From positions 62,001 through 126,000 of the forward strand of contig NZ_FNYL01000010.1 of the NCBI RefSeq assembly GCF_900109045.1: 64,000 nucleotides of DNA. Direction: 5' to 3'. The notes under the pieces are model-generated. The model did no database searches. It saw only the letters and a list, made by a program, of their open reading frames with translations, and was not told the DNA's origin. The stretch's first letter is position 1. Every line of letters starts with the position of its first letter. This document shows, one piece after another, positions 9,151-17,346 of the stretch. A program made the position numbers and the translations under genes. The DNA is from Dyadobacter sp. SG02. GTDB lineage: Bacteria > Bacteroidota > Bacteroidia > Cytophagales > Spirosomataceae.

Positions 9151-9456
9151 TTGATATTTAAAATTCCCACGCCAGATTTCCGGATCCTGATGACTATTCC
9201 AAATGGTCAGAATGTGGATTTCGGATTCTGTTTCTTCGTAAATGATGAAATAGTCGCGGACGATCTTGATGCGAACGTGCTCTACATCGGTTTTTTTGCC
9301 GATTTCGGGATAAATGGCGATCAGCTGAACAGCCTCCCTGAATAACCGGTCAAGCTTTCGGCTGTATGCTACGGACTTATTCCGTTTAATCCAGTATTCC
9401 AGTATTTTCTTTCGGTCAGTGTGTGCTCTGGCAGACCAGATTATTTGTTTAGCCAT
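8488..9456 (-). CDS. In-frame fusion: RelE/ParE-type toxin + RluE-type 23S rRNA pseudouridine synthase
   Basis: A single 322-residue open frame. Residues 1-95 are a complete RelE/ParE-family toxin (IIWSARAHTDRKKILEYW, YPEIGKKTD, VRIKIVRDYFIIYEE, HILTIWNSHQDPE). Residues 103-300 are a complete RluE/RluB-family pseudouridine synthase, with the catalytic motif GRLDSNSEGLLILT (Asp150) and WLSITLTEGKYHQVRKM. No stop codon separates them. The synthase has its own internal ATG at 9150-9148 (Met103), so it may be made alone, as the fusion, or both. In the other two frames, stops lie right at the junction: TAA at 9158-9160, and TGA overlapping the internal ATG at 9147-9149. One indel in the toxin tail could therefore have created the fusion. 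The upstream antitoxin overlaps the toxin start by 16 bases. Confidence 0.8.
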   Translation of the reverse strand: MAKQIIWSARAHTDRKKILEYWIKRNKSVAYSRKLDRLFREAVQLIAIYPEIGKKTDVEHVRIKIVRDYFIIYEETESEIHILTIWNSHQDPEIWRGNFKYQMTPTPHRYFIINKPQNMVSQFISSDDVRLLGALDFEFPEGTHAIGRLDSNSEGLLILTTNKKVTNLLFLGEVPHKRTYWVNVGHVVPPETVELLRTGIPIRVKGGGYYITAPCEVEIIDRPAILDKHQNETRPDVPNTWLSITLTEGKYHQVRKMVREANHRCRRLIRASIEDLELGDLPPGGVREIEEEEFFRLLKIDNWKSAISAGDFLLEPSIENPA

Positions 9457-9677
9457 TCATCTATTTCTTTGTCGGATTCTTGATTGGTTAGATAATCCCC
9501 ACTCTTGATTTGCTCCCTCGCTTCGGCAATGGCCGCCTTCTGATCCGCATTCAATACGTGCGGCTCCTCATTGTCCGTCTCCAAGCCTAGAAGACGATAG
9601 GCTTCTTCCAGAATATCTTCATTATCGATGCTTTTGATTTTATCGATCAGCCGCTCCTTCAAGCCCGTTGTAGCCAT
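9441..9677 (-). CDS. Antitoxin of a RelE/ParE-type toxin-antitoxin pair
   Basis: 78 residues, acidic and helical (LKERLIDKIKSIDNEDILEEAYRLLG; acidic C-terminal tail ending DKEIDEWLNK). Size, composition and position directly upstream of, and 16 bases overlapping, a RelE/ParE-like toxin identify it as the cognate type II antitoxin. The C-terminal half is the probable toxin-binding region. No convincing DNA-binding motif was picked out by eye. Confidence 0.75.
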   Translation of the reverse strand: MATTGLKERLIDKIKSIDNEDILEEAYRLLGLETDNEEPHVLNADQKAAIAEAREQIKSGDYLTNQESDKEIDEWLNK

Positions 9678-9726
9678 TTTAATAATGTTTGGTTATCCGA
9701 ATATACTTGTTTTCGCAGCTATTTCC

Positions 9727-10779
9727 TTATTTCTTATGCCCTGCCTCATAATGCGCCTGCAACAAATCTTCTCCAAAATCACTAGTCAGATCCCTCACAA
9801 CGGAATGGATATGGTTCCCACCATTCTGCGTATTATCAAACTCAATCAGGAAAGTAGGGCCATGAATCCGATAGTAATGCCCGTGGCCGGTGCCGATTTC
9901 GGGCTGCTGGTCGCCGAGCCAGGCGAAATGGATTTTGTCCAGGCCGCTCTTTTCGAGCTCGGCCCATTGCTGGTTTTTGAGCGTGACGTGGTACCGTTGC
10001 AGGTATGCCATAATGAGCTTCTTGAATGCCGCTTTTTGTGTTGCATTCAATTCGCCCATGGCGATGCCTTCCATTTTGGCGAGCGAGGCTTTTCTGGTAT
10101 TGGAAGTAAATATTTCGTTGGGCGCCTTCGCGCCGAGGTTCGCTTTGGCAAGCTGTGAAGCGTCGAGGGCATGTAGCAACTCGAATGCCAGATCCTGCTC
10201 GGCTTTAAGGATTCGTTTCCCTTTCTGCGGGACGTCCGCCATTACCTGGCCCGGATTGCTGCCGAAAAAGCTGGGCGTAAAGGTAACCTGGTTATCGATC
10301 GACGAAAAATGCAGCGACAAATGGTGCCCTTCCATCCGCCAGCCCCACGGATCGTTGCCCGGCGTCCCGAATACGAGAAATGCATAATTTTCAGGATCGC
10401 GGTAGGTATCGTTGGCCGGGCGTGATTCGACTACCCGCAATACGTTTTCCAGATCAATAATTTGTTCGGCTTTGCTATAACCTTCCTGGCTGAGTACCAA
10501 ACGCACCATCGACATAGCGACTTTGCGCTGGGCGGGCGTCATGGTTTTGAAAGTAATGCCTTTGCGGGCACGCGGCGTAAAATTCCAGTCGAAACGGGCG
10601 AGATCGGCGTAGGGAAGTTCGGTTTCCTGGCGCTGCTCCGGTGTGAGGACTTTCAGGAATGTGGTTACGGCCTCGCGCATTTCGCGGGCGAGCTCATCGT
10701 TCTTCTGGGCCGAAGCCGGTGAAACTGTCAATGCAATTGAAATAATCCCCAAAAACAGGCATCCTGCTAGCTTCTTCAT
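9727..10779 (-). CDS. Exported DUF3500-family protein
   Basis: 350 residues with a clear signal peptide (MKKLAGCLFLGIISIALTVSPASA). The mature part shows DUF3500 features: the DPWGWRMEGHHLSLHFS stretch (about 144-160), FFGSNPGQV, and a C-terminal HIHSVVRDLTSDFGEDLLQAHY with GTGHGHYYRIHGP before it. It is rich in conserved-looking His residues, which would suit metal or cofactor binding, but no function is established. It appears monocistronic, ending 50 bases before the antitoxin gene. Confidence 0.75.
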   Translation of the reverse strand: MKKLAGCLFLGIISIALTVSPASAQKNDELAREMREAVTTFLKVLTPEQRQETELPYADLARFDWNFTPRARKGITFKTMTPAQRKVAMSMVRLVLSQEGYSKAEQIIDLENVLRVVESRPANDTYRDPENYAFLVFGTPGNDPWGWRMEGHHLSLHFSSIDNQVTFTPSFFGSNPGQVMADVPQKGKRILKAEQDLAFELLHALDASQLAKANLGAKAPNEIFTSNTRKASLAKMEGIAMGELNATQKAAFKKLIMAYLQRYHVTLKNQQWAELEKSGLDKIHFAWLGDQQPEIGTGHGHYYRIHGPTFLIEFDNTQNGGNHIHSVVRDLTSDFGEDLLQAHYEAGHKK

Positions 10780-10896
10780 ATCGTTTCGGTTTGAAATAAT
10801 CCCTATTTATTACTCCGTTAAAAGCCCATGCAGCGCTGGTTTCTACCTGAAATGGGCATTACCCATCTTTCGCTGCACATTTTCCCCGAAAGCCAT

Positions 10897-10904
10897 TAGT
10901 TTTG
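10897..10904 (+). promoter_or_regulatory. Putative -7 box of dgt
   Basis: TAGTTTTG fits TAnnTTTG and sits 19 bases before the dgt ATG, giving a predicted short leader. No -33 element is obvious. Confidence 0.5.
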
Positions 10905-10923
10905 CCGTTTATTTGAAATCAAT

Positions 10924-12270
10924 ATGATGCAGTGGGAACAATTGCTGTCGGCGAAACGCTGGGGCAGCGAAGACAAGTATAATTCCGATCCGACAGAGGC
11001 CCGCTCGGAGTTCCAGCGCGATTACGACCGGCTGATCTTCTCCTCGCCCTTCCGCCGGTTGCAGAACAAAACGCAGGTATTTCCCCTTCCCGGAAGCATT
11101 TTCGTTCATAACCGGCTCACTCACAGCCTCGAAGTAGCCAGTGTAGGCAAGTCGCTCGGACGAATATTTTATAATCATCTCAAAACCCATAACCATCAGA
11201 TCGACGACGAGTTACCGCTGATCAGCGAGATCGGCAATATCGTGTCGGCGGCCTGCCTGGCGCACGACCTGGGCAACCCGGCATTCGGGCATTCAGGCGA
11301 AGCCGCTATTTCGCATTATTTTACGGACGGCGACGGTTTGAAATACAAAGATGAAGTCAGTGAAGCACAATGGGCCGATCTGACGCATTTCGAAGGTAAC
11401 GCCAACGCGATCCGCATCCTCACGCACCCGTACGCAGGCAAGGGCTACGGCAGTTTTGCATTAACCTATTCCACACTTGCGGCGATTGCCAAATACCCTT
11501 GCGAATCGCTTGCAGGACATCGGAAAGCCAATATTTACACCAAAAAATATGGTTTCTTCCAATCGGAGCAGGCGGGTTTTCAAAAGATCGCTACCGAACT
11601 TGGCTTGTCGCAGGTTTCGGAATCGCCGGTGGTTTACAAAAGGCACCCGCTGGTGTACCTGGTGGAGGCTGCGGATGATATTTGTTACAATATCATCGAC
11701 CTGGAAGATGCCCACCGGCTGAAAATCCTTTCTTACCAGGAAGTGGAAGCATTACTACTGGCGCTGTGCAACGATCCCCGGATGCCCGGCCGCCTCGCAG
11801 ATATCGACGACGATGATGCCAAAATAGGCCTGTTACGCGCCAAATCGATCAGCACGCTCATCGGCGCTTGCTCGGAACTGTTTATCAATGAACAGGATAC
11901 GATCCTGAACGGCGATTTCAATGCGAGCCTGATCGACCGCATTCCGGAACCTCACCGCTCGGCGATGAAGGAGATCGAGCGGATTTCGATCCAGAAAATC
12001 TATAACTACTCGTCGGTGGTGCAGATCGAAGTGGCGGGATACAAAGTAATGGGCGGCTTACTCGAAGAATTTGTGCCGGCTTATCTCAACAACAATTCCC
12101 ATTACACCCGCAAACTGGTCGATCTGATCCCCAAGCAGTTTATCACCACCAAAACTGACCCGTATGCCCGGATACAGACTGTTCTGGACTTTGTGTCGGG
12201 GATGACAGATCTTTATGCCGTAGAACTATTCCGTAAAATCAAGGGGATTTCGTTCCCATCTATTTCGTAA
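10924..12270 (+). CDS. dgt: Deoxyguanosinetriphosphate triphosphohydrolase (dGTPase)
   Basis: 448 residues of the HD-superfamily dNTPase type. Motifs: NRLTHSLEVASVGKSLG (His67), CLAHDLGNPAFGHSGE (His114, Asp115, His123), the metal-binding HD core, and a later AADDICYNIIDLEDAH segment. The enzyme hydrolyses dGTP to deoxyguanosine and triphosphate in the cytoplasm and helps control dNTP pools. It stands alone between a divergent DUF3500 gene and the FIST signalling operon, with 109 bases before the next gene. Confidence 0.92.
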   Translation: MMQWEQLLSAKRWGSEDKYNSDPTEARSEFQRDYDRLIFSSPFRRLQNKTQVFPLPGSIFVHNRLTHSLEVASVGKSLGRIFYNHLKTHNHQIDDELPLISEIGNIVSAACLAHDLGNPAFGHSGEAAISHYFTDGDGLKYKDEVSEAQWADLTHFEGNANAIRILTHPYAGKGYGSFALTYSTLAAIAKYPCESLAGHRKANIYTKKYGFFQSEQAGFQKIATELGLSQVSESPVVYKRHPLVYLVEAADDICYNIIDLEDAHRLKILSYQEVEALLLALCNDPRMPGRLADIDDDDAKIGLLRAKSISTLIGACSELFINEQDTILNGDFNASLIDRIPEPHRSAMKEIERISIQKIYNYSSVVQIEVAGYKVMGGLLEEFVPAYLNNNSHYTRKLVDLIPKQFITTKTDPYARIQTVLDFVSGMTDLYAVELFRKIKGISFPSIS

Positions 12271-12379
12271 CAAAAACCGATTTATCACGGTAGTACAGCG
12301 GTTGGCGTAAAAATAATTCGTTCTCAAAAGTTTTATGTAAATTGTAGATCGATTTAAAACGCCGCAACCACCTGTATCT

Positions 12380-13501
12380 ATGCAGATTGAACAGTTTGTC
12401 TATTCGGATAGGTCATCTGAAATCCCGTTCACGTTTTCCCCGCAATTGCTGTTCATCTTCGGCGATCGGGAACTGCTTGAAAACACGGGCATTTCGCGCC
12501 AGCTGGCGTCGCAATACCCCCACGCCATATTTTCCGGATGTTCTACCGCCGGAGAGATCGCCAACGAGTCGGTAAGGGATCATACTGTGATTGTGACGGG
12601 TATCGCTTTCGACGAGGTTTCGATCAAAAGCTCTAAAATCAGTCTTGAAGACATTGCATTCGACAGCTCCGAAGCCGGAAAGCAACTCGTTTCCAAACTT
12701 CCGTCGGAAGGCCTGAAACACGTTTTCGTCGTTTCCGACGGCCTGAAAGTCAATGGTACCGACCTGGTAAAAGGCATGACGGAGGGTTTGACGGACGGCG
12801 TGACAATCACCGGAGGCCTCGCAGGCGACGGATCGCATTTCGCCCGTACGATCATTATCGAGCCCGATGGAAAAGTCGCAAGCGAAAGTGTCGCGGCAAT
12901 TGGCTTTTATGGCGAAAAACTTTCCGTAGGTTACGGCTCGCGCGGCGGCTGGGACAGTTTCGGACTCGACAGGCGGGTAACGCGTTCTAAAGACAATATC
13001 CTTTACGAAATCGACGGCGAACCGGCGCTGGACCTATATAAATCGTTCCTGGGCGACAAGGCGAAAGAATTGCCTGCATCCGGCCTGCTGTTCCCGCTGA
13101 GCATGCGCGATAGTGAGGACCGCGCACCGGTGGTACGGACGATTTTAGGGATTAACGAAGACGAAAAGAGCCTCACATTCGCGGGTGACATTCCCGAAGG
13201 TTCATTTGTGCGACTGATGAAAGCCAACAACGACCGGCTGATCAACGGCGCCGAGGAAGCCGCCCAGGAAGCGGCACGCGGCCTCGATAACAATGCTGAA
13301 TTTGCGATTCTCGTGAGCTGCGTCGGGCGTAAGCTAGTGTTAAAACAAATGGTGGAAGAAGAGGTGGAATCCGTCTCGGAAGTGCTGGACGGTCCGATCA
13401 TGACCGGTTTCTATTCTTACGGGGAGCTGGCGCCATTCAACCGCGACTCGTTATGCGAGCTGCATAACCAAACCATGACCATTACCACTTTCAGCGAATA
13501 A
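12380..13501 (+). CDS. FIST-domain sensory protein
   Basis: 373 residues. Residues 20-210 match the FIST N domain (LLFIFGDRELL, IFSGCSTAGEIANESV, ITGGLAGDGSHFARTI) and about 220-360 the FIST C domain (EPALDLYKSFLGDKAKELP, ARGLDNNAEFAILVSCVGRK, MTGFYSYGELAP). No signal peptide or membrane segment is present, so it is predicted cytoplasmic. FIST domains are thought to bind small ligands such as amino acids. It lies only 3 bases upstream of a PAS histidine kinase gene that lacks an obvious input domain beyond PAS, so it is probably the sensing partner of that kinase. Confidence 0.85.
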   Translation: MQIEQFVYSDRSSEIPFTFSPQLLFIFGDRELLENTGISRQLASQYPHAIFSGCSTAGEIANESVRDHTVIVTGIAFDEVSIKSSKISLEDIAFDSSEAGKQLVSKLPSEGLKHVFVVSDGLKVNGTDLVKGMTEGLTDGVTITGGLAGDGSHFARTIIIEPDGKVASESVAAIGFYGEKLSVGYGSRGGWDSFGLDRRVTRSKDNILYEIDGEPALDLYKSFLGDKAKELPASGLLFPLSMRDSEDRAPVVRTILGINEDEKSLTFAGDIPEGSFVRLMKANNDRLINGAEEAAQEAARGLDNNAEFAILVSCVGRKLVLKQMVEEEVESVSEVLDGPIMTGFYSYGELAPFNRDSLCELHNQTMTITTFSE

Positions 13502-13504
13502 CCG

Positions 13505-14833
13505 ATGCAGACGCTCGAACTGACCGACACCAATTACCACCGGCTTTTAAAACGGCAGATCAGGAAATCATTACCTCCCGAACTGGCAGAACATCCGGAT
13601 ATGCAGGATTTTTTATTGACTGTCAATCAAGCATATACGGAATACCAGGACGATCTGACGCGGATGGAGCTCATATTGGAACAAAGCTCCGGGGAACTCT
13701 TCAAAGCCAACCGGGAGCTGAGCCGTATTGCGCAGGAAAAAACGGAAGAGGCCGCACTCACCAGCAAAAGGCTCGAAGAAGTGGTAGGCAGCATTTCGGA
13801 AGTACTGGTGCAACTCGACCGCGAGGGCAATTTCACCTATCTCAACCAGGCTTGGGAAACCATTACGGGCTACCCGGTGAATGCCAGCCTGGGCCAGCCG
13901 TTTACAGGTTTTTTACCACCGCTCGAATCCAGGGAAAAGCTGGTTGAAATACTACAAAATGAAACCCTGGGCAAAGAGGAAACCCTCCGGATATTTACCG
14001 CCGACGGGCTGGAAAAATGGCTGGGGATTTCGGTGAGCCCCTATTATGCAAATGGGCAGCATATCGGTTTCACGGGCACGCTCTCGGATGTGACCGCGCG
14101 TGTGACGGCCGAAACGAAGCTGAAATCCTACACCCGCGACCTGGAACGCATCAATGCGGAGCTCGACCAGTTTGCCTACGTCGTAAGCCACGACCTGAAA
14201 GCACCGCTGCGGGCGATCAACAACCTTTCGGAATGGATCGAAGAGGATATTGCCGACATGCTCGAAGGCGATACCAGGGACCAGTTCAGGCTCCTGCGCG
14301 GGCGTGTACACCGGATGGAGAATCTGATCAACGGTATTTTGTCCTATTCGCGGGCCGGCCGGATTAAAACGGTAAAAGAAAAGTTCCTGATCAATAGCCT
14401 GGTAGATGAAATATGCGAATCTTTCAGTACCAAAAAACCGCTTTCATTCCATATCGAGGGAGAGGCACATACGGAGATCGAGGCGGAGAAAATCGCGTTG
14501 ACTCAAATCCTGCAAAACCTGATTTCAAACGGTATCAAATACAACGACAAGCCGGAAATCGATATCACTGTCGGCTGGAAAGACCTGGGCAGCCAGTTTG
14601 AATTTTATGTAGGCGATAACGGCCCGGGCATCAGCCCCGAGTTCCACGAGCGGATATTCGTAATTTTCCAGACGCTGCAAGCCCGCGACGAAGTGGAAAG
14701 CACCGGCGTGGGCCTGGCCATTGTGAAGAAAATTCTAGATGAAAAACATAGCAAAATAAGGATTGAAACGGCCATGGGCGAAGGGACCACGTTCTTTTTT
14801 ACCTGGCCAAAAAACGAAGTAAAAGACATCTAG
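13505..14833 (+). CDS. Cytoplasmic PAS-domain sensor histidine kinase
   Basis: 442 residues, no membrane segments. A predicted coiled-coil region (about 45-100) leads to a PAS domain (about 95-205; LVQLDREGNFTYLNQAWE, GFTGTLSDVTAR), then HisKA with FAYVVSHDLKAPLRAINN (His229) and HATPase_c (N-box QNLISNGIKYN, G1 GDNGPGIS, G2 STGVGLAIVK). The H-box resembles phytochrome-like or bacteriophytochrome-associated kinases. It follows the FIST gene by 3 bases and precedes a small receiver gene by 42 bases, so it is part of one signalling operon. Confidence 0.9.
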   Translation: MQTLELTDTNYHRLLKRQIRKSLPPELAEHPDMQDFLLTVNQAYTEYQDDLTRMELILEQSSGELFKANRELSRIAQEKTEEAALTSKRLEEVVGSISEVLVQLDREGNFTYLNQAWETITGYPVNASLGQPFTGFLPPLESREKLVEILQNETLGKEETLRIFTADGLEKWLGISVSPYYANGQHIGFTGTLSDVTARVTAETKLKSYTRDLERINAELDQFAYVVSHDLKAPLRAINNLSEWIEEDIADMLEGDTRDQFRLLRGRVHRMENLINGILSYSRAGRIKTVKEKFLINSLVDEICESFSTKKPLSFHIEGEAHTEIEAEKIALTQILQNLISNGIKYNDKPEIDITVGWKDLGSQFEFYVGDNGPGISPEFHERIFVIFQTLQARDEVESTGVGLAIVKKILDEKHSKIRIETAMGEGTTFFFTWPKNEVKDI

Positions 14834-14875
14834 CATGTCGGAAAGCCCATTTTAACTACTATTCAATTTAAAGAA

Positions 14876-15307
14876 ATGTCCTTTACCAATCCTGTCCCGA
14901 TGACCATACTCCTCGTAGAAGATGACGAAGTTGATGTAATGAATGTCAAGCGGGCATTCAAGAAAAACAATATTTCCAATCAGCTCGTTGTCGCCTCCAA
15001 CGGCATTGAAGCATTGGCGCTGCTCCGTTCCGAAACGTTGGAGTATCCCAAGCCGAAAATCGTGTTGCTCGACCTGAATATGCCCAGAATGGGCGGTATC
15101 GAATTCCTGAAAGAAATCCGTCAGGACCCTTCGCTTAGCTCGCTATCGGTTTTTGTGATGACCACTTCCAACGAAGACAGCGACAAGATCGACGCGTTTA
15201 ACCTGAATGTTGCCGGTTACATCCTCAAACCCTTGTCGATGGACCGGTTTATCGCCGCAGTATCCACACTAAACAGCTATTGGACCCTTTGCGAATATCC
15301 CCAGTAG
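14876..15307 (+). CDS. Single-domain response regulator (Rcp1/CheY-like)
   Basis: 143 residues consisting of one receiver domain. Acidic pocket EDDEVD (15-20), phospho-acceptor Asp66 in VLLDLNMP, and a Lys in GYILKP near residue 118. The spacing and the longer alpha4-beta5 region are like Rcp1-type regulators that pair with phytochrome-like kinases. With no output domain it probably relays phosphate between the upstream kinase and the downstream hybrid kinase or acts on a protein target. The start ATG is at 14876; a Met at residue 9 is an alternative. Confidence 0.9.
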   Translation: MSFTNPVPMTILLVEDDEVDVMNVKRAFKKNNISNQLVVASNGIEALALLRSETLEYPKPKIVLLDLNMPRMGGIEFLKEIRQDPSLSSLSVFVMTTSNEDSDKIDAFNLNVAGYILKPLSMDRFIAAVSTLNSYWTLCEYPQ

Positions 15308-15336
15308 CGCGCATTCACCACTATTAGCCTCCGTTT

Positions 15337-17346
15337 ATGCCCCCTCTATCCATCCTGCTTGTTGAAGACGACGATATCGACGCTATGAAACTGAGCCGTG
15401 CCATCAGCAGGGCGCAAGTGGAAATAGGGGAGGTCAGAGTTTGCAAATATGCCGAAGAAGCGCTCCAAATGCTCGATATCTGGACGCCCGGCTGCATTTT
15501 CCTCGATTACCAGTTGCCCAAAACCAACGGACTGGAACTCCTTAAAGCCGTCAAAAAGCGCGCCCCGCACCTGCCGGTGATCGTGCTCACTTCGCACGGC
15601 GACGAACGCCTCGCCGTGGAAATGATGAAGGCGGGCGCGCTGGATTATTTCCCCAAATCGGAAGTAACGCCTGAAAAACTGACGAAAGCCTTCCATACCA
15701 TGAGCCAGATGCTCGAAATGGAGAAAGGCCGGGAAGTGGCGGAGAACGAGCTCGCTGAAAAAGAAGAGTTTATCAATAAGGTAGCATTACTTTCTCCCAA
15801 TATCATTTATGTGATCGACATCGAGAATTGGACTAATATTTTTCATAACAAACAAATCTGGAAAATACTGGGCTACTCTGAATGCGAGGTGGAAACCGAT
15901 ACGCGAAAAGGCCTGTCCCGGATTATCAACGAGCAGGATCAGCATACTTTCCGGGAACATTACAATCATATGCGGTACCGGGTGAAAGACGCGGAAGTGG
16001 TGGAGAAGGAATTCAGGCTGAAACACAAGGACAACTCCGAAATATGGATCATCACCCGCGAAGTGCCTTTTAAAAGGAATGCGAGAGGACGTGTGCAAGA
16101 AGTATTGGGCACGGCGATCGACATTACTTCACGCAAAATAGCCGAACGGGAACTGATCCAGGCCAAAAAAGATGCCGAAGAAGCGACCCGCATCAAATCC
16201 GACTTCCTCTCGACCATGAGCCACGAGATCCGTACGCCGATGAATGCGATTATCGGATTTACGGACCTGCTATTGTCGAGCGGCTTTACGTTTACCGGAG
16301 AAGAGAAGCAGCATTTGAATACCATCAAATATTCTGCTGATAATCTGCTGGTTATCCTGAATGACATTCTCGACTTTTCGAAAATCGAAGCGGGAAAATT
16401 CGGACTGGAAAGCTTCGAATTTGACCTGCGTGAGAAGTTGGGGTACCTGATGAAAACTTTTGAAATCCGGGCCAGGGAAAAGTCGATCGATTTCACGTTC
16501 GATTGCAGTAGCGAGGTTCCGCAAATTGTCATGGGCGACCCCTACCGGTTGAATCAAATCATGGTCAACCTGATCGGCAATGCGATCAAATTTACCGAAG
16601 AAGGCGGTTTTGTTAAAGTTACCGTGCAGCTCGAACAGGATCATGGCGACGATATCGACCTCAAAATAGCCGTGACCGATTCAGGGATAGGCATTTCCGA
16701 AAACAAACTGAGCGTCATTTTCGACAGTTTTTCACAAGCCCACAACAACAATGCGGTACGTAATTTTGGAGGTACCGGGCTGGGTTTGAGCATTACCCGA
16801 AAAATCACCGAGCTCATGAATGGCTCCATTTCCGCCAGCAGCACGCTCGGCGAAGGCAGCGCATTCACGGTAGTGCTCAATTTTGGCAAAGGAAGCACGT
16901 CTTACGAAGAGGAAAAAACCGATGCGCCTTCGACTTTGTCCCTGAAAGGTCACCGCATTCTGGCGGCCGAAGATATTTTAGCAAATCAAATCCTGCTTAA
17001 ACATTTGCTCAACAAATGGGAGGCCGAATTTGTGATCTGTAATAATGGCAAAGAAGTGCTGCACGTGCTCGAAACGAGTGATTTCGATCTGATTTTAATG
17101 GATATTCAAATGCCGGTAATGGATGGCGTAACGGCCATGAAGAAGATTCAAAGCTCCTACCCAAGGCACCAGAATGTACCTGTCATCGCCCTCACAGCCG
17201 ATACTTTCGCGGAAAAGACCCCTGAAATAGCGGCCTGCAATTTCAGCGGCTTTGTAACGAAGCCTTTTAAAGCGGAAGAATTGATCCGTGTGATCAGCCA
17301 ACATTTGAAAATACAAGCTCCTGCCGCTCAGGCTGCACTCAGCTGA
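15337..17346 (+). CDS. Hybrid sensor kinase: REC-PAS-HisKA-HATPase-REC
   Basis: 669 residues. N-terminal receiver with Asp57 (CIFLDYQLP); short coiled coil (about 125-150); PAS/PAC (about 150-270, DITSRKIAERELIQAKKDAE); HisKA with His296 (STMSHEIRTPMNAIIGF); HATPase_c (NLIGNAIKFT, DSGIGIS, GGTGLGLSIT); C-terminal receiver with Asp589 (LILMDIQMPVMDG). No membrane segment. An N-terminal receiver on a kinase fits phosphorelay or cross-regulation with the preceding kinase and regulator. It is the last gene of the FIST operon, and its end overlaps the convergent molybdopterin oxidoreductase gene by 8 bases. Confidence 0.9.
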   Translation: MPPLSILLVEDDDIDAMKLSRAISRAQVEIGEVRVCKYAEEALQMLDIWTPGCIFLDYQLPKTNGLELLKAVKKRAPHLPVIVLTSHGDERLAVEMMKAGALDYFPKSEVTPEKLTKAFHTMSQMLEMEKGREVAENELAEKEEFINKVALLSPNIIYVIDIENWTNIFHNKQIWKILGYSECEVETDTRKGLSRIINEQDQHTFREHYNHMRYRVKDAEVVEKEFRLKHKDNSEIWIITREVPFKRNARGRVQEVLGTAIDITSRKIAERELIQAKKDAEEATRIKSDFLSTMSHEIRTPMNAIIGFTDLLLSSGFTFTGEEKQHLNTIKYSADNLLVILNDILDFSKIEAGKFGLESFEFDLREKLGYLMKTFEIRAREKSIDFTFDCSSEVPQIVMGDPYRLNQIMVNLIGNAIKFTEEGGFVKVTVQLEQDHGDDIDLKIAVTDSGIGISENKLSVIFDSFSQAHNNNAVRNFGGTGLGLSITRKITELMNGSISASSTLGEGSAFTVVLNFGKGSTSYEEEKTDAPSTLSLKGHRILAAEDILANQILLKHLLNKWEAEFVICNNGKEVLHVLETSDFDLILMDIQMPVMDGVTAMKKIQSSYPRHQNVPVIALTADTFAEKTPEIAACNFSGFVTKPFKAEELIRVISQHLKIQAPAAQAALS

